Assembly: GCA_004297305.1 (NCBI GenBank)
Contig: SCTR01000006.1
Span: forward strand, 70,129 to 134,128
From: Actinomycetota bacterium
GTDB lineage: Bacteria; Actinomycetota; Actinomycetes; S36-B12; FW305-bin1
Length of the DNA stretch: 64,000 bases
Direction: 5' to 3'
Below, one piece after another: positions 43,010 through 51,004 of the stretch. The position numbers and the translations under genes were made by a program. Within the stretch, counting starts at the first letter, position 1, and each line of letters begins with the position of its first letter. The notes beneath the pieces were generated by a model that made no database searches, was not told where the DNA came from, and saw only the letters and a list, made by a program, of their open reading frames with translations.

Positions 43010-43288
43010 TCAGCCGTCGACACCGGCCTCTTCGGCGTACGACGGCAGCGCACCGAGTCCGGCCAGCTGCATGACCTTCCCGACCACCAGCGCGACCGGG
43101 AGCAGGGCGACACCGACCCAGAACAGCCACGGCCGGTCGACGATGAGCGCGAGGGTGCCGACGAGGAAACCCACGCACACGATGATCACGGTCGCCCACG
43201 CCGCCGGGGTCCGTCCGTGCTCGTACGTCGGCCGCCGCGCCGGATCGGTCGCCGTACGCTCGGCCTGCTGATCGCCGGTGGCACTCAT
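43010..43288 (-). CDS. HGxxPAAW-family membrane protein
   Basis: A 92-residue actinobacterial membrane protein with the defining YEHGRTPAAWATVIIVCVGF motif followed by two membrane helices (to about residue 75) and a short acidic tail. In many relatives this gene lies by the tryptophan operon; here it is next to a glycosyltransferase instead. ATG 43288 overlaps the glycosyltransferase stop. Function unknown. Confidence 0.85.
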   Translation of the reverse strand: MSATGDQQAERTATDPARRPTYEHGRTPAAWATVIIVCVGFLVGTLALIVDRPWLFWVGVALLPVALVVGKVMQLAGLGALPSYAEEAGVDG

Positions 43289-44628
43289 CGCGGCGTCCCT
43301 CCTCCTGCTCGGCCCGCCGCAGCGGGAGTGCGCGTCGCGCCCCGGCCCGGGGCCGACCTGGCGCCGAGCACCTGCTCGGTCGTGCGGTGCAAGGTATCGG
43401 CTAGCCGCTCCCAACCGTACGAGGCTCGGGCCCGATCGCGAGCGGCCGCCCCCATGGCCTCCCGTAGCACGTCGTTGGACAGTTCGCGCAGCGCCCGGGT
43501 CAGCCCGGCCAGGTCGCCCTCGCGGATCGTGCGGCCCGTGACGCCGTCGACCACGACGTCGTCGAGCGCCCCGGCGGCGACAGCCACCACGGGGGCGCCG
43601 CAGGCCATCGCGTGCAAGGCGATGGCCGGACCATCGGCCGCCCCGGTGAGCAGGCACACGACGTCGGCGGCCGGGATCCACCCCGGATCACCCGGGGATA
43701 CCCGGGTCACGCTGACCACGTCGTGCAGACCGAGGCGGTCGACCCGAGCCGAGATGTCGGCGAGGTCGGACGTTTCCCAGGGTCCAAGCAGCTGCAGGTC
43801 GAGGTGCACCCGCGGCGACCGGGAGGCTGCCGCGAGAGCCAGTGCGACCGCGCCGCGATCGGTGGCCGCGACCGGGACCGCGACATGCAGCGGGTCTCGG
43901 CTGAGCCGGGGCGGAACCTCGTGCCAGGGACACGGGCTCACGCCGGGCCCGAGGACCGTCACGCGGCCGAGCGGTACGCCGAGCAGGTGCAACCGGTGCG
44001 CGTCGGCCGCCGACCGAGGCAGGCAGTGGTCGGCCGCGCGAGCCACGGCCAACTCCAGCCGCGCCCGGGCCGGATGCTCGGCTGGCTCGGCTGCCGCCGT
44101 ACGACGCTCCTTCGCCGGCAGCACCGTCGCCGCCCGAGCCCCGCGCTGCGCCGAGGCGAGGCCGGACGGTACGCCGCGGGACTCGGCCGAAGCGACACCG
44201 CGCGGCCCACCGGCGCTGGCGAGGTCGGGGAGCCGCTGCAGGCACGCCACTGTCGTCCCGGCCACCGCGGCACGGACAGCCAGACCCGCGACCCACGTCA
44301 TGGCCACCACGGCATCCGGCCGGCCGGCGGCAATGCGGTCTCCGAGGCCCTCGGCGTACTGCCCGACGTGGTCGATGAGGGCACCGGCGGACGTCCGACC
44401 GGTCGGGCCGGCCACCACCCGCTCGACGGTGACGGCATCGACCACCTGGGTACCACGCCGACGTGCCCCGGAGCGCCGGGTGACGACGGTGACGTCGTCC
44501 CCCAGCGCCGCGAGGGCAATCGCGAGCGCCGGGAGTTCGGGGTCGTCGACGACGTCAGCCTGATCGCGTACGCCGTCCGTCCAGGCGTCGACGTGGGCCG
44601 AGTCCAGGCTCGCCAAGAGCAGGTGCAC
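43285..44628 (-). CDS. GT-B glycosyltransferase, GT4-like but lacking the EX7E pair
   Basis: A 447-residue GT-B protein. The N-terminal half has DVTVVTRRSGARRRGTQVVD and PDAVVAMTWVAGLAVRAA; the nucleotide-sugar half has GRVTVLGPGV, ISARVDRLGLHDVVSVTRV and GWIPAADVVCLLTGAADGPAIALHAMACGAPVVA. In GT4 enzymes the last block normally holds E-x7-E; here the first Glu is replaced (TGAADGPAIALHAM), so activity is doubtful or altered. It is Ala-rich at the C-terminus. Confidence 0.75.
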   Translation of the reverse strand: MHLLLASLDSAHVDAWTDGVRDQADVVDDPELPALAIALAALGDDVTVVTRRSGARRRGTQVVDAVTVERVVAGPTGRTSAGALIDHVGQYAEGLGDRIAAGRPDAVVAMTWVAGLAVRAAVAGTTVACLQRLPDLASAGGPRGVASAESRGVPSGLASAQRGARAATVLPAKERRTAAAEPAEHPARARLELAVARAADHCLPRSAADAHRLHLLGVPLGRVTVLGPGVSPCPWHEVPPRLSRDPLHVAVPVAATDRGAVALALAAASRSPRVHLDLQLLGPWETSDLADISARVDRLGLHDVVSVTRVSPGDPGWIPAADVVCLLTGAADGPAIALHAMACGAPVVAVAAGALDDVVVDGVTGRTIREGDLAGLTRALRELSNDVLREAMGAAARDRARASYGWERLADTLHRTTEQVLGARSAPGRGATRTPAAAGRAGGGTPR

Positions 44629-44676
44629 GCCGCCTCACTCCGTCTCGATCGTCGTTGATCACTACGGCGTGCGCAG

Positions 44677-44820
44677 TCAGGCAGGTCCGGGCACGGGCGG
44701 CCCGATGTCGGGCTCGGGGCGACCCGGTGGGTCCAGCGGCTGCGGCACCGGATCCGGCGTCGGGGGGTCGATCGGCTGCGGCACCCCGGGATCGGGGGCC
44801 GGGGGCACGGGGACGGTCAC
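44677..44820 (-). CDS. 47-residue Pro-rich small protein
   Basis: A product of 47 residues, almost half of them Pro (VPQPIDPPTPDPVPQPLDPP in the centre). The GTG at 44820 is preceded by GAGGAGG with a 4-nt spacer, a strong ribosome site. It follows the SpoIIE phosphatase by 63 bp on the same strand. A polyproline peptide of this type could serve as a binding ligand or wall-spanning segment, but it lacks a signal peptide. No function is assigned. Confidence 0.6.
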   Translation of the reverse strand: MTVPVPPAPDPGVPQPIDPPTPDPVPQPLDPPGRPEPDIGPPVPGPA

Positions 44821-44883
44821 GACGCCTCCTCGAACGGGCCGGCCGCGCAACTGCACGGCCGAGTTCGGGTTGCCCGACCGGGA

Positions 44884-46923
44884 CTACGACGAAACCTCCC
44901 GCTGATCGGTGAGCAGCACCAGGGCCACGTCGTCGGTGAACGGGCCGCCGTTGCGCAGGTACACCGCGTGCGCCAGTCGTTCCAGGTCCTCGCCGTCGCG
45001 CCAGCGGCCGGCCGACAGGATCTGCAGCAGGCCCTCCGTACCCACCCGGCGACCGGCGGGACCGGCCTCGCGGACGTCGTGCGCCTCGAGGATGCCGTCG
45101 GTGCACAGCAGCAGCGCCCACCCCGCCGGGAGGTCGACCACCGTCTCGGTCGGTGTGATACGGGGGCCGTCGCCGTACCGCAGCAGGCCCAGCGGCGGGA
45201 CCGGAGCCGCCGGCAGCACCCGCGGCCCGGCGCCGGGCTGCAGCAGGAGCGCGGCCGGGTGCCCGGCACAGACGTACCGGACGGTCTGGTCGTTCGGGTC
45301 CACGCAACCGGTGAGGGCGGTGACGAAGAAGCCCGGCGCCGGGGCGCGTTCGCGCACGATGACGTCGAGCGTCTCGACCCAGTCCCGCGGCTCACTGCCG
45401 TCGGTGAGTGCCGCACCGAGCCAGCCACCGCGCAGCACGGCACCGAGCGCGGCCTGCTCCGCCCCGTGCCCGGAGACATCCCCGATGATGAACGAGACCG
45501 CGCCGGTCGGGCCGACGACGAGGTCGAAGAAGTCGCCGCCCAGCACCAGCCGGTGCTCGCCGGGGATCGACAGCGTGGCCACCCCGACCCGGCCGGGACC
45601 GATCGACGGGTTGGGGACGAGCCCCTCCTGCAGCCGCCGCGACAACTCCGCTGCCTGTTCCTGGGCCCGATGGCGGGCGGCGGCGGCCTCGGCCAGCGCG
45701 ACCTGCGTGGCGAACCGTTCGAGTAGGGCGAACCAGCGCGGGCCCGGCGCGGGCCGAGGCTGCGGCCAGGAGGCAACCACCACGAGTTGGCGACCTGACG
45801 AGACCGCCACCCGGACCGCCGCGCCGCGCCGCTGCTCGGCCGGGTCGGCCGCCGGCACCACGTCGGCACCGGACCACCACAGGCCGGGATCGGCGATGGC
45901 CGGCGGCGATGGCGGCGGGCCCTCGGTGCCCGATCGCGCCCGCAGCCTGCCCCCCTCAGCCGACATGTCCCAGTAGGACATCTCGCCGTCGAACAGTTCG
46001 TGACCGAGCTCGCACGCCTGATGCAGCAACTGGTCGACGTCGTCGATGGTCAGCAGGTCGGCGAGCCGCTCGACCATGTGCGTCGAGATGGCCAGTACGG
46101 CGTCCCGGTCGGCCTGTTCCTGCCGCCGTTCCGTGGCGTCGACCACCACGCCGGCGGCGCCCAGCACCGCGCCGGACGCGTCGAGGAGCGGTTCGCCGCG
46201 CAGTTCGACCCACAGCGGGCGGCCGTCGGCCCGGACCATCCTGAACTCCAACGAGAACCGGCGGGTGACGGACGGGAGCTCGGCCAGCTTGGCCGCGATG
46301 TCGTCGCGGTCGGCGGGGTGGACGACGTCCAGGAAGCCGGTCACTCCCGGGCTCAGTACGGCGGAGCCGAGCAGCGCGGCGACGCCGTCGGTGTGCACCT
46401 CACCGGTCGCGGCCTCCCACTGCCAGGTCGCCGTCGCGCCCGCGGCGGCCGCGATCGACCGGCGCTGTACAGCGGCGTGCGCGGTCGCCAGCGACCGGGC
46501 CTGCGCGACGATCGCCGCCTGCTGCCGGCGACGTACCCGGGCCACGGCGTATCCGATGGCGGTCGCCAGGGCTACGACCGTGATCCGGCCGATGGTCGCG
46601 CCTTCGCCGAGGACGCCCGCGGTCGCTGCCACGATCACGGCCAGCGCCGTCATCAGCACGCCGACCAGCAACGTGACGGCAGGCGTGGCGACCAGGGCGA
46701 TCACGATGACGGGCACCAGCAGGTAGCCCACCGCGTTGCCGGAGTACCGGATCAGCGGGATCAGCCCGGCCGCCGCCACCAGCGCGCCGACGACGTACCA
46801 GACCTGCGCGCGGATCTCGGCGAGAACGCGGTGCACGGCGGCGGGTCGCACGGCGCGGATACCCCCAAGGGACGAGGTGGAGGCGGAGCTTAACGTCGCT
46901 CGGGTGGCCGGTGGCCAGACCAC
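44884..46923 (-). CDS. Membrane SpoIIE/RsbU-type serine phosphatase with PAS and GAF
   Basis: A 679-residue sensor phosphatase, probably acting on an anti-anti-sigma factor. Order: N-terminal membrane helices (residues 40-130), a PAS domain (about 155-265: TWQWEAATGEVHTDG, EFRMVRADGRPLWVELRG), a GAF-like domain (290-435), and the PP2C/SpoIIE domain (450-675) with LVLGGDFFDLVV and FIIGDVSGHGAEQAAL metal sites and GGPFTDDVALVLL at the end. The start codon is uncertain (GTG 46923 or later GTGs). No switch gene lies adjacent. Confidence 0.88.
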   Translation of the reverse strand: MVWPPATRATLSSASTSSLGGIRAVRPAAVHRVLAEIRAQVWYVVGALVAAAGLIPLIRYSGNAVGYLLVPVIVIALVATPAVTLLVGVLMTALAVIVAATAGVLGEGATIGRITVVALATAIGYAVARVRRRQQAAIVAQARSLATAHAAVQRRSIAAAAGATATWQWEAATGEVHTDGVAALLGSAVLSPGVTGFLDVVHPADRDDIAAKLAELPSVTRRFSLEFRMVRADGRPLWVELRGEPLLDASGAVLGAAGVVVDATERRQEQADRDAVLAISTHMVERLADLLTIDDVDQLLHQACELGHELFDGEMSYWDMSAEGGRLRARSGTEGPPPSPPAIADPGLWWSGADVVPAADPAEQRRGAAVRVAVSSGRQLVVVASWPQPRPAPGPRWFALLERFATQVALAEAAAARHRAQEQAAELSRRLQEGLVPNPSIGPGRVGVATLSIPGEHRLVLGGDFFDLVVGPTGAVSFIIGDVSGHGAEQAALGAVLRGGWLGAALTDGSEPRDWVETLDVIVRERAPAPGFFVTALTGCVDPNDQTVRYVCAGHPAALLLQPGAGPRVLPAAPVPPLGLLRYGDGPRITPTETVVDLPAGWALLLCTDGILEAHDVREAGPAGRRVGTEGLLQILSAGRWRDGEDLERLAHAVYLRNGGPFTDDVALVLLTDQREVSS

Positions 46924-47006
46924 GGGCGGCCGTTGTCCGCGCCCCGGGCGTGCGGCGCACTAGGGTCGGCCGGGGCGCCGCCGGAGCGCCGGAACTGGGA
47001 GCCCCC

Positions 47007-47195
47007 GTGTCGACTGGATTGTGGGTCCTCGTCGCGCTCGTCGCGGTCGTCTGTTCGGTCCTCAGCGCGGTGATCGCCGCCCGGAAGGGCTACGGGACGG
47101 TCGGGATCGTCGGATTCGCCGTCGTCGGGTTCGTGCTGCCGCTAGTGGGACTGGTCGTGGTGGCGCTGCTCGAGCCGCAGGACAGCCGGGCCTAG
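47007..47195 (+). CDS. Small two-helix membrane protein
   Basis: A 62-residue product: GTG 47007, then a first helix (GLWVLVALVAVVCSVLSAVIA), a short basic loop ARKGYGT, and a second helix to residue 52, ending QDSRA. GGGAG lies seven bases upstream. The plan resembles small actinobacterial membrane proteins, but no family was recognised. It is divergent from the SpoIIE gene and is followed by a strong hairpin. Confidence 0.6.
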   Translation: MSTGLWVLVALVAVVCSVLSAVIAARKGYGTVGIVGFAVVGFVLPLVGLVVVALLEPQDSRA

Positions 47196-47230
47196 GCCAG
47201 CCCCAGCCGGCGCAACGCCCCCCGGACGCC

Positions 47231-47267
47231 GAACAGGGGCCCCGCCGGTCGGGCGGGGCCCCTGTTC
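47231..47267. terminator. Bidirectional terminator between the small membrane gene and cspA
   Basis: A perfect 16-bp stem, GAACAGGGGCCCCGCC (47231-47246) with 47252-47267, and a 5-nt loop GGTCG. It sits between two convergent genes (stops at 47195 and 47299), so it can serve both. Confidence 0.9.
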
Positions 47268-47298
47268 GATTCGGCCGTGACGACCGGCAGCGCGTCGG

Positions 47299-47502
47299 TC
47301 AGACGGCGCGAACCTGGTCGGCCTGCGGGCCCTTCTGGCCCTGCACGATCTCGAACTCGACACGCTGGTTCTCGTCGAGCGAGCGGTAGCCGTCGGACTG
47401 GATCGCCGAGAAGTGCACGAAGACGTCGGGTCCTCCGCCGTCCTGCGCGATGAAGCCGAAACCCTTCTCGGCGTTGAACCACTTGACGGTTCCCTGAGTC
47501 AT
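47299..47502 (-). CDS. cspA: Cold-shock protein CspA
   Basis: A 67-residue single cold-shock domain. The RNA-binding motifs KGFGFIAQD (RNP1) and VFVHFSAI (RNP2) are intact, and the start [14 protein letters not shown] is canonical. ATG 47502 gives exactly the family length; an in-frame extension upstream is not conserved. It acts as a nucleic-acid chaperone. The 5' leader may be long (a hairpin lies 104 nt upstream). Confidence 0.97.
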   Translation of the reverse strand: MTQGTVKWFNAEKGFGFIAQDGGGPDVFVHFSAIQSDGYRSLDENQRVEFEIVQGQKGPQADQVRAV

Positions 47503-47605
47503 TGCGATCGAACCTTCCACTGGGCTGGCGAGGGGGCACCGCGCCACCCTCGGGCTGCAACCGAAGACTCGTCCTGCGCCGGGCTGGAAGGCCCTGAGAC
47601 GACAA

Positions 47606-47638
47606 GAACGCCCTGCGGATCACACTCCGCGGGCGTTC
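47606..47638. terminator. Hairpin between the PKS operon and cspA
   Basis: Stem GAACGCCC(T)GCGG with 47627-47638, 12 bp and one bulged base, loop 8 nt. On the minus strand the stem is followed by TTGTCGTC, so it most likely ends the type III PKS operon; alternatively it is part of the cspA leader. Confidence 0.6.
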
Positions 47639-47737
47639 TCAGAAGACCTCGTGGACATGCACCTGCAACCGGGCGCGACGCTAGCACAGGGCGGATGCCG
47701 GCGCAGCCGATGCGCTCCGGTGGGGCCGGTGCACACC

Positions 47738-48856
47738 TCAGCCGCCGCAGGGCCGAGCCCGCAGCAGCATCGCCGCCAGCGTCAGGCCAGGGCCGAAGGC
47801 CAAGGCCACCAACCACGAACCCGGGGCCGGTGGACGCCGGCTCAGCTCCTCGTCGAGGACCAGCAAGACGGTCGGGGACGAGCAGTTGCCGTGCTCGGCC
47901 AGCACCCGCCACGACGAATCCAGCGCACCGGCGGCCAGCCCGAGACGATCGGCAGCGACCTCGAGAATGCGTGGGCCACCCGGGTGAACCGCCCAGGACT
48001 CGACCGCGGACCGTGTGACACCGGAGCGCGCCAGCAACTGCTCGACCAAGGGGCCGACGCAGTCGGCGAGCACGTCCGGAACCGCGGCGGACAATCCCAT
48101 CCGGAAGCCGAGATCGGTCACGTCCCAGGTCATCTTGTCCGCGTGGGCAGGTTCGGTCCGCACCACGAGGTCGACGATCTCCAGCCGGCCGGCGGCCAGC
48201 CCGCCCGGCGTGGGCTCCGGCGCCGCGCCGGGCGCCGGTTCCGGGCGGACGACGACAGCGGCTGCGGCGTCACTGAACAGCGCGTGAGCCACGACCTGGT
48301 CCAGCTCCCGCGACGGCGGCTGCGCGTGCAGGCTTGTCAGCTCGCAGCACAGCACCACCGAGACCTGGCCGCGGGACCGCACGAAATCCATGGCGACACC
48401 CAGCGCCGGAATCGCTGCGTAGCAGCCCATATGCCCGACGACCAGCCGGTGGGCGTCGGCGGGCAACCGCAGGTCGCGGGCCAGCGCGATGTCCAGGCCG
48501 GGCGTGGCATATCCGGTGCAGGACACCACGATCAGCTGCCCGACCTCGCCCGGGTCCACCCCGGCGGCCTCGAGGGCCGCCGCCACGGCCCGAGTGCCCA
48601 GCGGCACCGCGGCGGCCAGGTAGCGGGTCATCCGCTGGCCGGTCGACCACCCCGAGACGTCCTCGACCAGCGGGTTGACCACGGCGTGACGGCGCCGTAC
48701 GCCGGAGCCGGTGAAGATCTGGCGAGCCACCGCAGCCCGGCCGGCCGGGACGCGCGCGTGGAAGTAGCCGTCCCACAAGGCGTCCTGCGTGACCGACTCG
48801 GGGCAGGCCGAGCCGAAGCCGGCGATGACCGCGGTCGTCGGTACGCCGGCCGTCAC
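47738..48856 (-). CDS. Type III polyketide synthase
   Basis: Chalcone-synthase-like condensing enzyme that builds resorcinols, pyrones or similar aromatics from malonyl-type units and an acyl-CoA starter. The 372-residue protein has the catalytic triad Cys135 (GHMGCYAAIPAL), His281 (AVHPGGPRIL) and Asn314 (EHGNCSSPTVL), and the GFG-type loop LAFGPGLTLAAML near the end. GTG 48856 overlaps the acyl-CoA dehydrogenase stop (GTGA). It is the last of three overlapping genes: methyltransferase, dehydrogenase, PKS. Confidence 0.93.
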   Translation of the reverse strand: MTAGVPTTAVIAGFGSACPESVTQDALWDGYFHARVPAGRAAVARQIFTGSGVRRRHAVVNPLVEDVSGWSTGQRMTRYLAAAVPLGTRAVAAALEAAGVDPGEVGQLIVVSCTGYATPGLDIALARDLRLPADAHRLVVGHMGCYAAIPALGVAMDFVRSRGQVSVVLCCELTSLHAQPPSRELDQVVAHALFSDAAAAVVVRPEPAPGAAPEPTPGGLAAGRLEIVDLVVRTEPAHADKMTWDVTDLGFRMGLSAAVPDVLADCVGPLVEQLLARSGVTRSAVESWAVHPGGPRILEVAADRLGLAAGALDSSWRVLAEHGNCSSPTVLLVLDEELSRRPPAPGSWLVALAFGPGLTLAAMLLRARPCGG

Positions 48857-50040
48857 CACCGGCGCGGCCCGTCCTCGGCGTCCGGGTCGCCGCCCAGCGC
48901 GGCCACACCCAGCCAGTCCGCGCAGACGTCCGACGTCGCCGGTTGCAGTGCGCCGCAACGGGCGTCCCGATACAACCGTTCCAGGGCGTGCCCGCGGCGG
49001 GCAGCCGAGGTGCCCGCCGCCTCCAGCATCGACGCGGCGACGTCGGCCGCGGTGTCACCGGCGACGAGTTTGGCGCGCCATACCCAGCGGTTGGTCGCCG
49101 GCTCGCCGGGGGCCGCATCGATGAGCGCGGCGGCCCGACGCACGACCTGTCGAGCGGCGCAGACCTGGGCGTCGGCCCGGCCGAGCCGGGCGCGTACCTG
49201 CGGAAGACCTTGCAGCCCACGGCTTCCCAGGTGCGCCACGGCCGCGTCCAGCGCCGCCTGCGCCACCCCGACGTACACCGCCGCGTAACTGGCGATCAGC
49301 CACTGCGGCATCACCTCGGCCAGCAGCAGGGCCAGGCCCTCCACGCCACCGAGCAACGCGGTGTGGTCGACCACGGTGTCCAGGTGCAGGTCGTGGCTGC
49401 CGGTGGCCCGCATCCCGAGGGAGTCCCAGGTCCGTTCCACCACGGTGCCGGGTCCGGCGGGGACCAGGAAGTACGACACGGTCTGCTCGGCGACCGCCGA
49501 CCGGGCGGCGACGAGGTAGGCGTCGGCGGCCGCGGAACCGGAGACGAACGCCTTCGAGCCGGTGATGCGGTACCCGCCGTCGACCGGGACGTACGACGTA
49601 CGCAGCTGCGACAGCCGCGCCCCCGCGCCGCGTTCACTCATCGCCACCGCGTAGAAGGCGCCGCCGGCGGCATCGGCAAGGACCTTGTCCCGCACCGCGA
49701 ACGACGACTCCGGCGCGCCCACGGCATGCGCCAGCGCGTCCGGCGTACGGGCCAGCGCACCGGTCACCGACGCGTGCATGTTGAACACCAGGGCGGTCGC
49801 GCCGCTACCGGCGGCCAGGACCATGGCGACCTCGACGTACTCGGCGAACCCGGCACCGAGTCCGCCGAGCCGCGCGGGGACCAGCAGGCCGAGCAATCCG
49901 CTGGAGCGCAACGCCGCCAGGTCGGCCAGCGGGAACTCGCCCGGGCCGTCGTTGGCGGCGGCGCGCTCGGCCAGACCGGCAGCGACCCGCCTGGCCGCCT
50001 GGACCACCTCCGGTGACTCGGCACCGGGTCCGGTGGTCAT
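48853..50040 (-). CDS. Acyl-CoA dehydrogenase-like flavoprotein of the PKS operon
   Basis: A 395-residue acyl-CoA dehydrogenase-fold protein. Typical blocks: GLLGLLVPARLGGLGAGFAEYVEVA, FYAVAMSERGAGARLSQLRTSY, SKAFVSGSAAADAYLV, SLGMRATGSHDLHLDTV, and the C-terminal RRGHALERLYRDARCGALQPATSDVCADWLG. Some such proteins are hydroxylases rather than dehydrogenases. The usual catalytic Glu near the end is not clear. ATG 50040 overlaps the methyltransferase stop. It probably oxidises the PKS starter or product. Confidence 0.87.
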   Translation of the reverse strand: MTTGPGAESPEVVQAARRVAAGLAERAAANDGPGEFPLADLAALRSSGLLGLLVPARLGGLGAGFAEYVEVAMVLAAGSGATALVFNMHASVTGALARTPDALAHAVGAPESSFAVRDKVLADAAGGAFYAVAMSERGAGARLSQLRTSYVPVDGGYRITGSKAFVSGSAAADAYLVAARSAVAEQTVSYFLVPAGPGTVVERTWDSLGMRATGSHDLHLDTVVDHTALLGGVEGLALLLAEVMPQWLIASYAAVYVGVAQAALDAAVAHLGSRGLQGLPQVRARLGRADAQVCAARQVVRRAAALIDAAPGEPATNRWVWRAKLVAGDTAADVAASMLEAAGTSAARRGHALERLYRDARCGALQPATSDVCADWLGVAALGGDPDAEDGPRRW

Positions 50041-50822
50041 CGTTTGACTCCCCACGCCTGGACCAGCACGGCGGTCGACCACGTCGGCACCATGGCACCC
50101 GCCGGCGCGCCCGGGCGCCCGGCCCGGCCGGTCCACCAGCGCAGCAGCGACCCGGCGGTCGGCCGCAGCCCGCGCATCGTCAGGGAGACCCCGTGGGCCG
50201 CGCAGAGCCGGCGCAGCGCGACGCGGTCGACCAGCAGCGCCGGATCGTGGACGCCGGAGGGGACCCGCGGGAGCCGCTCGGCGAGGTGGATCGCGAGGAG
50301 CCGGCTGAGCGCCGTGGCGGCCAGCGTGTCCACCACCAGCAGCCCGCCGGGGCGCAGGATCCGGCACGCCTGCGCCACCACGGCGGGCAGGTCGGTGACG
50401 TGTTCGAGGATCTCCCCGGCGCAGACCACGTCCGCGCAGCGGTCCGGCAGCGGCAGCGCCGCGACGTCGGCCACCGCACCGGCCATGCCGCGGTCCCGCG
50501 CGACCCGCAGCGCCGAGGACACCAGGTCGACCCCGACATGCCGGTAGCCCAAGGCCTGCGCGTGCGGGGCGAATCCCCCGCCGCCGCACCCCAGATCGAC
50601 CAGCAGTGAGACCTGCGGCTGCGCGGCCGGGGGCAGCAACCGGGCCCGCGCGGCGGCCAGCCACTGCAGCGGTGCCAGTGGGCCGACCGGGTCCTGCCAC
50701 GATCCGGCCAGGTCGTCGTAGAGCGCCGGATCGTTACGGCGCCAGCGGCCCGGCCGCCGTCCTGCTGCCGGCGGCTGCGCAGCGCCGGACGACAGTCGCC
50801 CGTCCGGCGACGCGAGGACCAC
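50037..50822 (-). CDS. SAM-dependent methyltransferase (UbiG-like) of the PKS operon
   Basis: A 261-residue class I methyltransferase. Motif I is LVDLGCGGGGFAPHAQALG, motif II VGVDLVSSALRVARDRG, and motif III-like ICRILRPGGLLVVDTLAATAL (reads AQACRILRPGG). The overall plan resembles UbiG/UbiE O-methyltransferases. The N-terminal part ALYDDLAGSWQDPVGPLAPL is typical. GTG 50822 starts the operon. It likely methylates a phenolic or carboxyl group of the polyketide. Confidence 0.85.
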   Translation of the reverse strand: MVLASPDGRLSSGAAQPPAAGRRPGRWRRNDPALYDDLAGSWQDPVGPLAPLQWLAAARARLLPPAAQPQVSLLVDLGCGGGGFAPHAQALGYRHVGVDLVSSALRVARDRGMAGAVADVAALPLPDRCADVVCAGEILEHVTDLPAVVAQACRILRPGGLLVVDTLAATALSRLLAIHLAERLPRVPSGVHDPALLVDRVALRRLCAAHGVSLTMRGLRPTAGSLLRWWTGRAGRPGAPAGAMVPTWSTAVLVQAWGVKR

Positions 50823-51004
50823 GCGGTCAGATTCGCACAGCCGGCCCCGTCCCGCCGCTCACCCGAACAGCGCAGCGTCCCCGGCGACCCCGTACGGCGA
50901 CGTCCCCACCGCGCCGCGGGCTGCCCGGTCAGCGGGCTCGGGTGGGGCCGCCCGCACCGGCCGATACCCGGACGACCGGGTTGGCAGCAGGCCGAGCCGT
51001 TGCG

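Noticed and set aside
47503-47737. Cold-shock riboswitch-like leader of cspA
   Set aside because: Only one hairpin, which fits a terminator for the PKS operon at least as well; no cold-box pattern was recognised.
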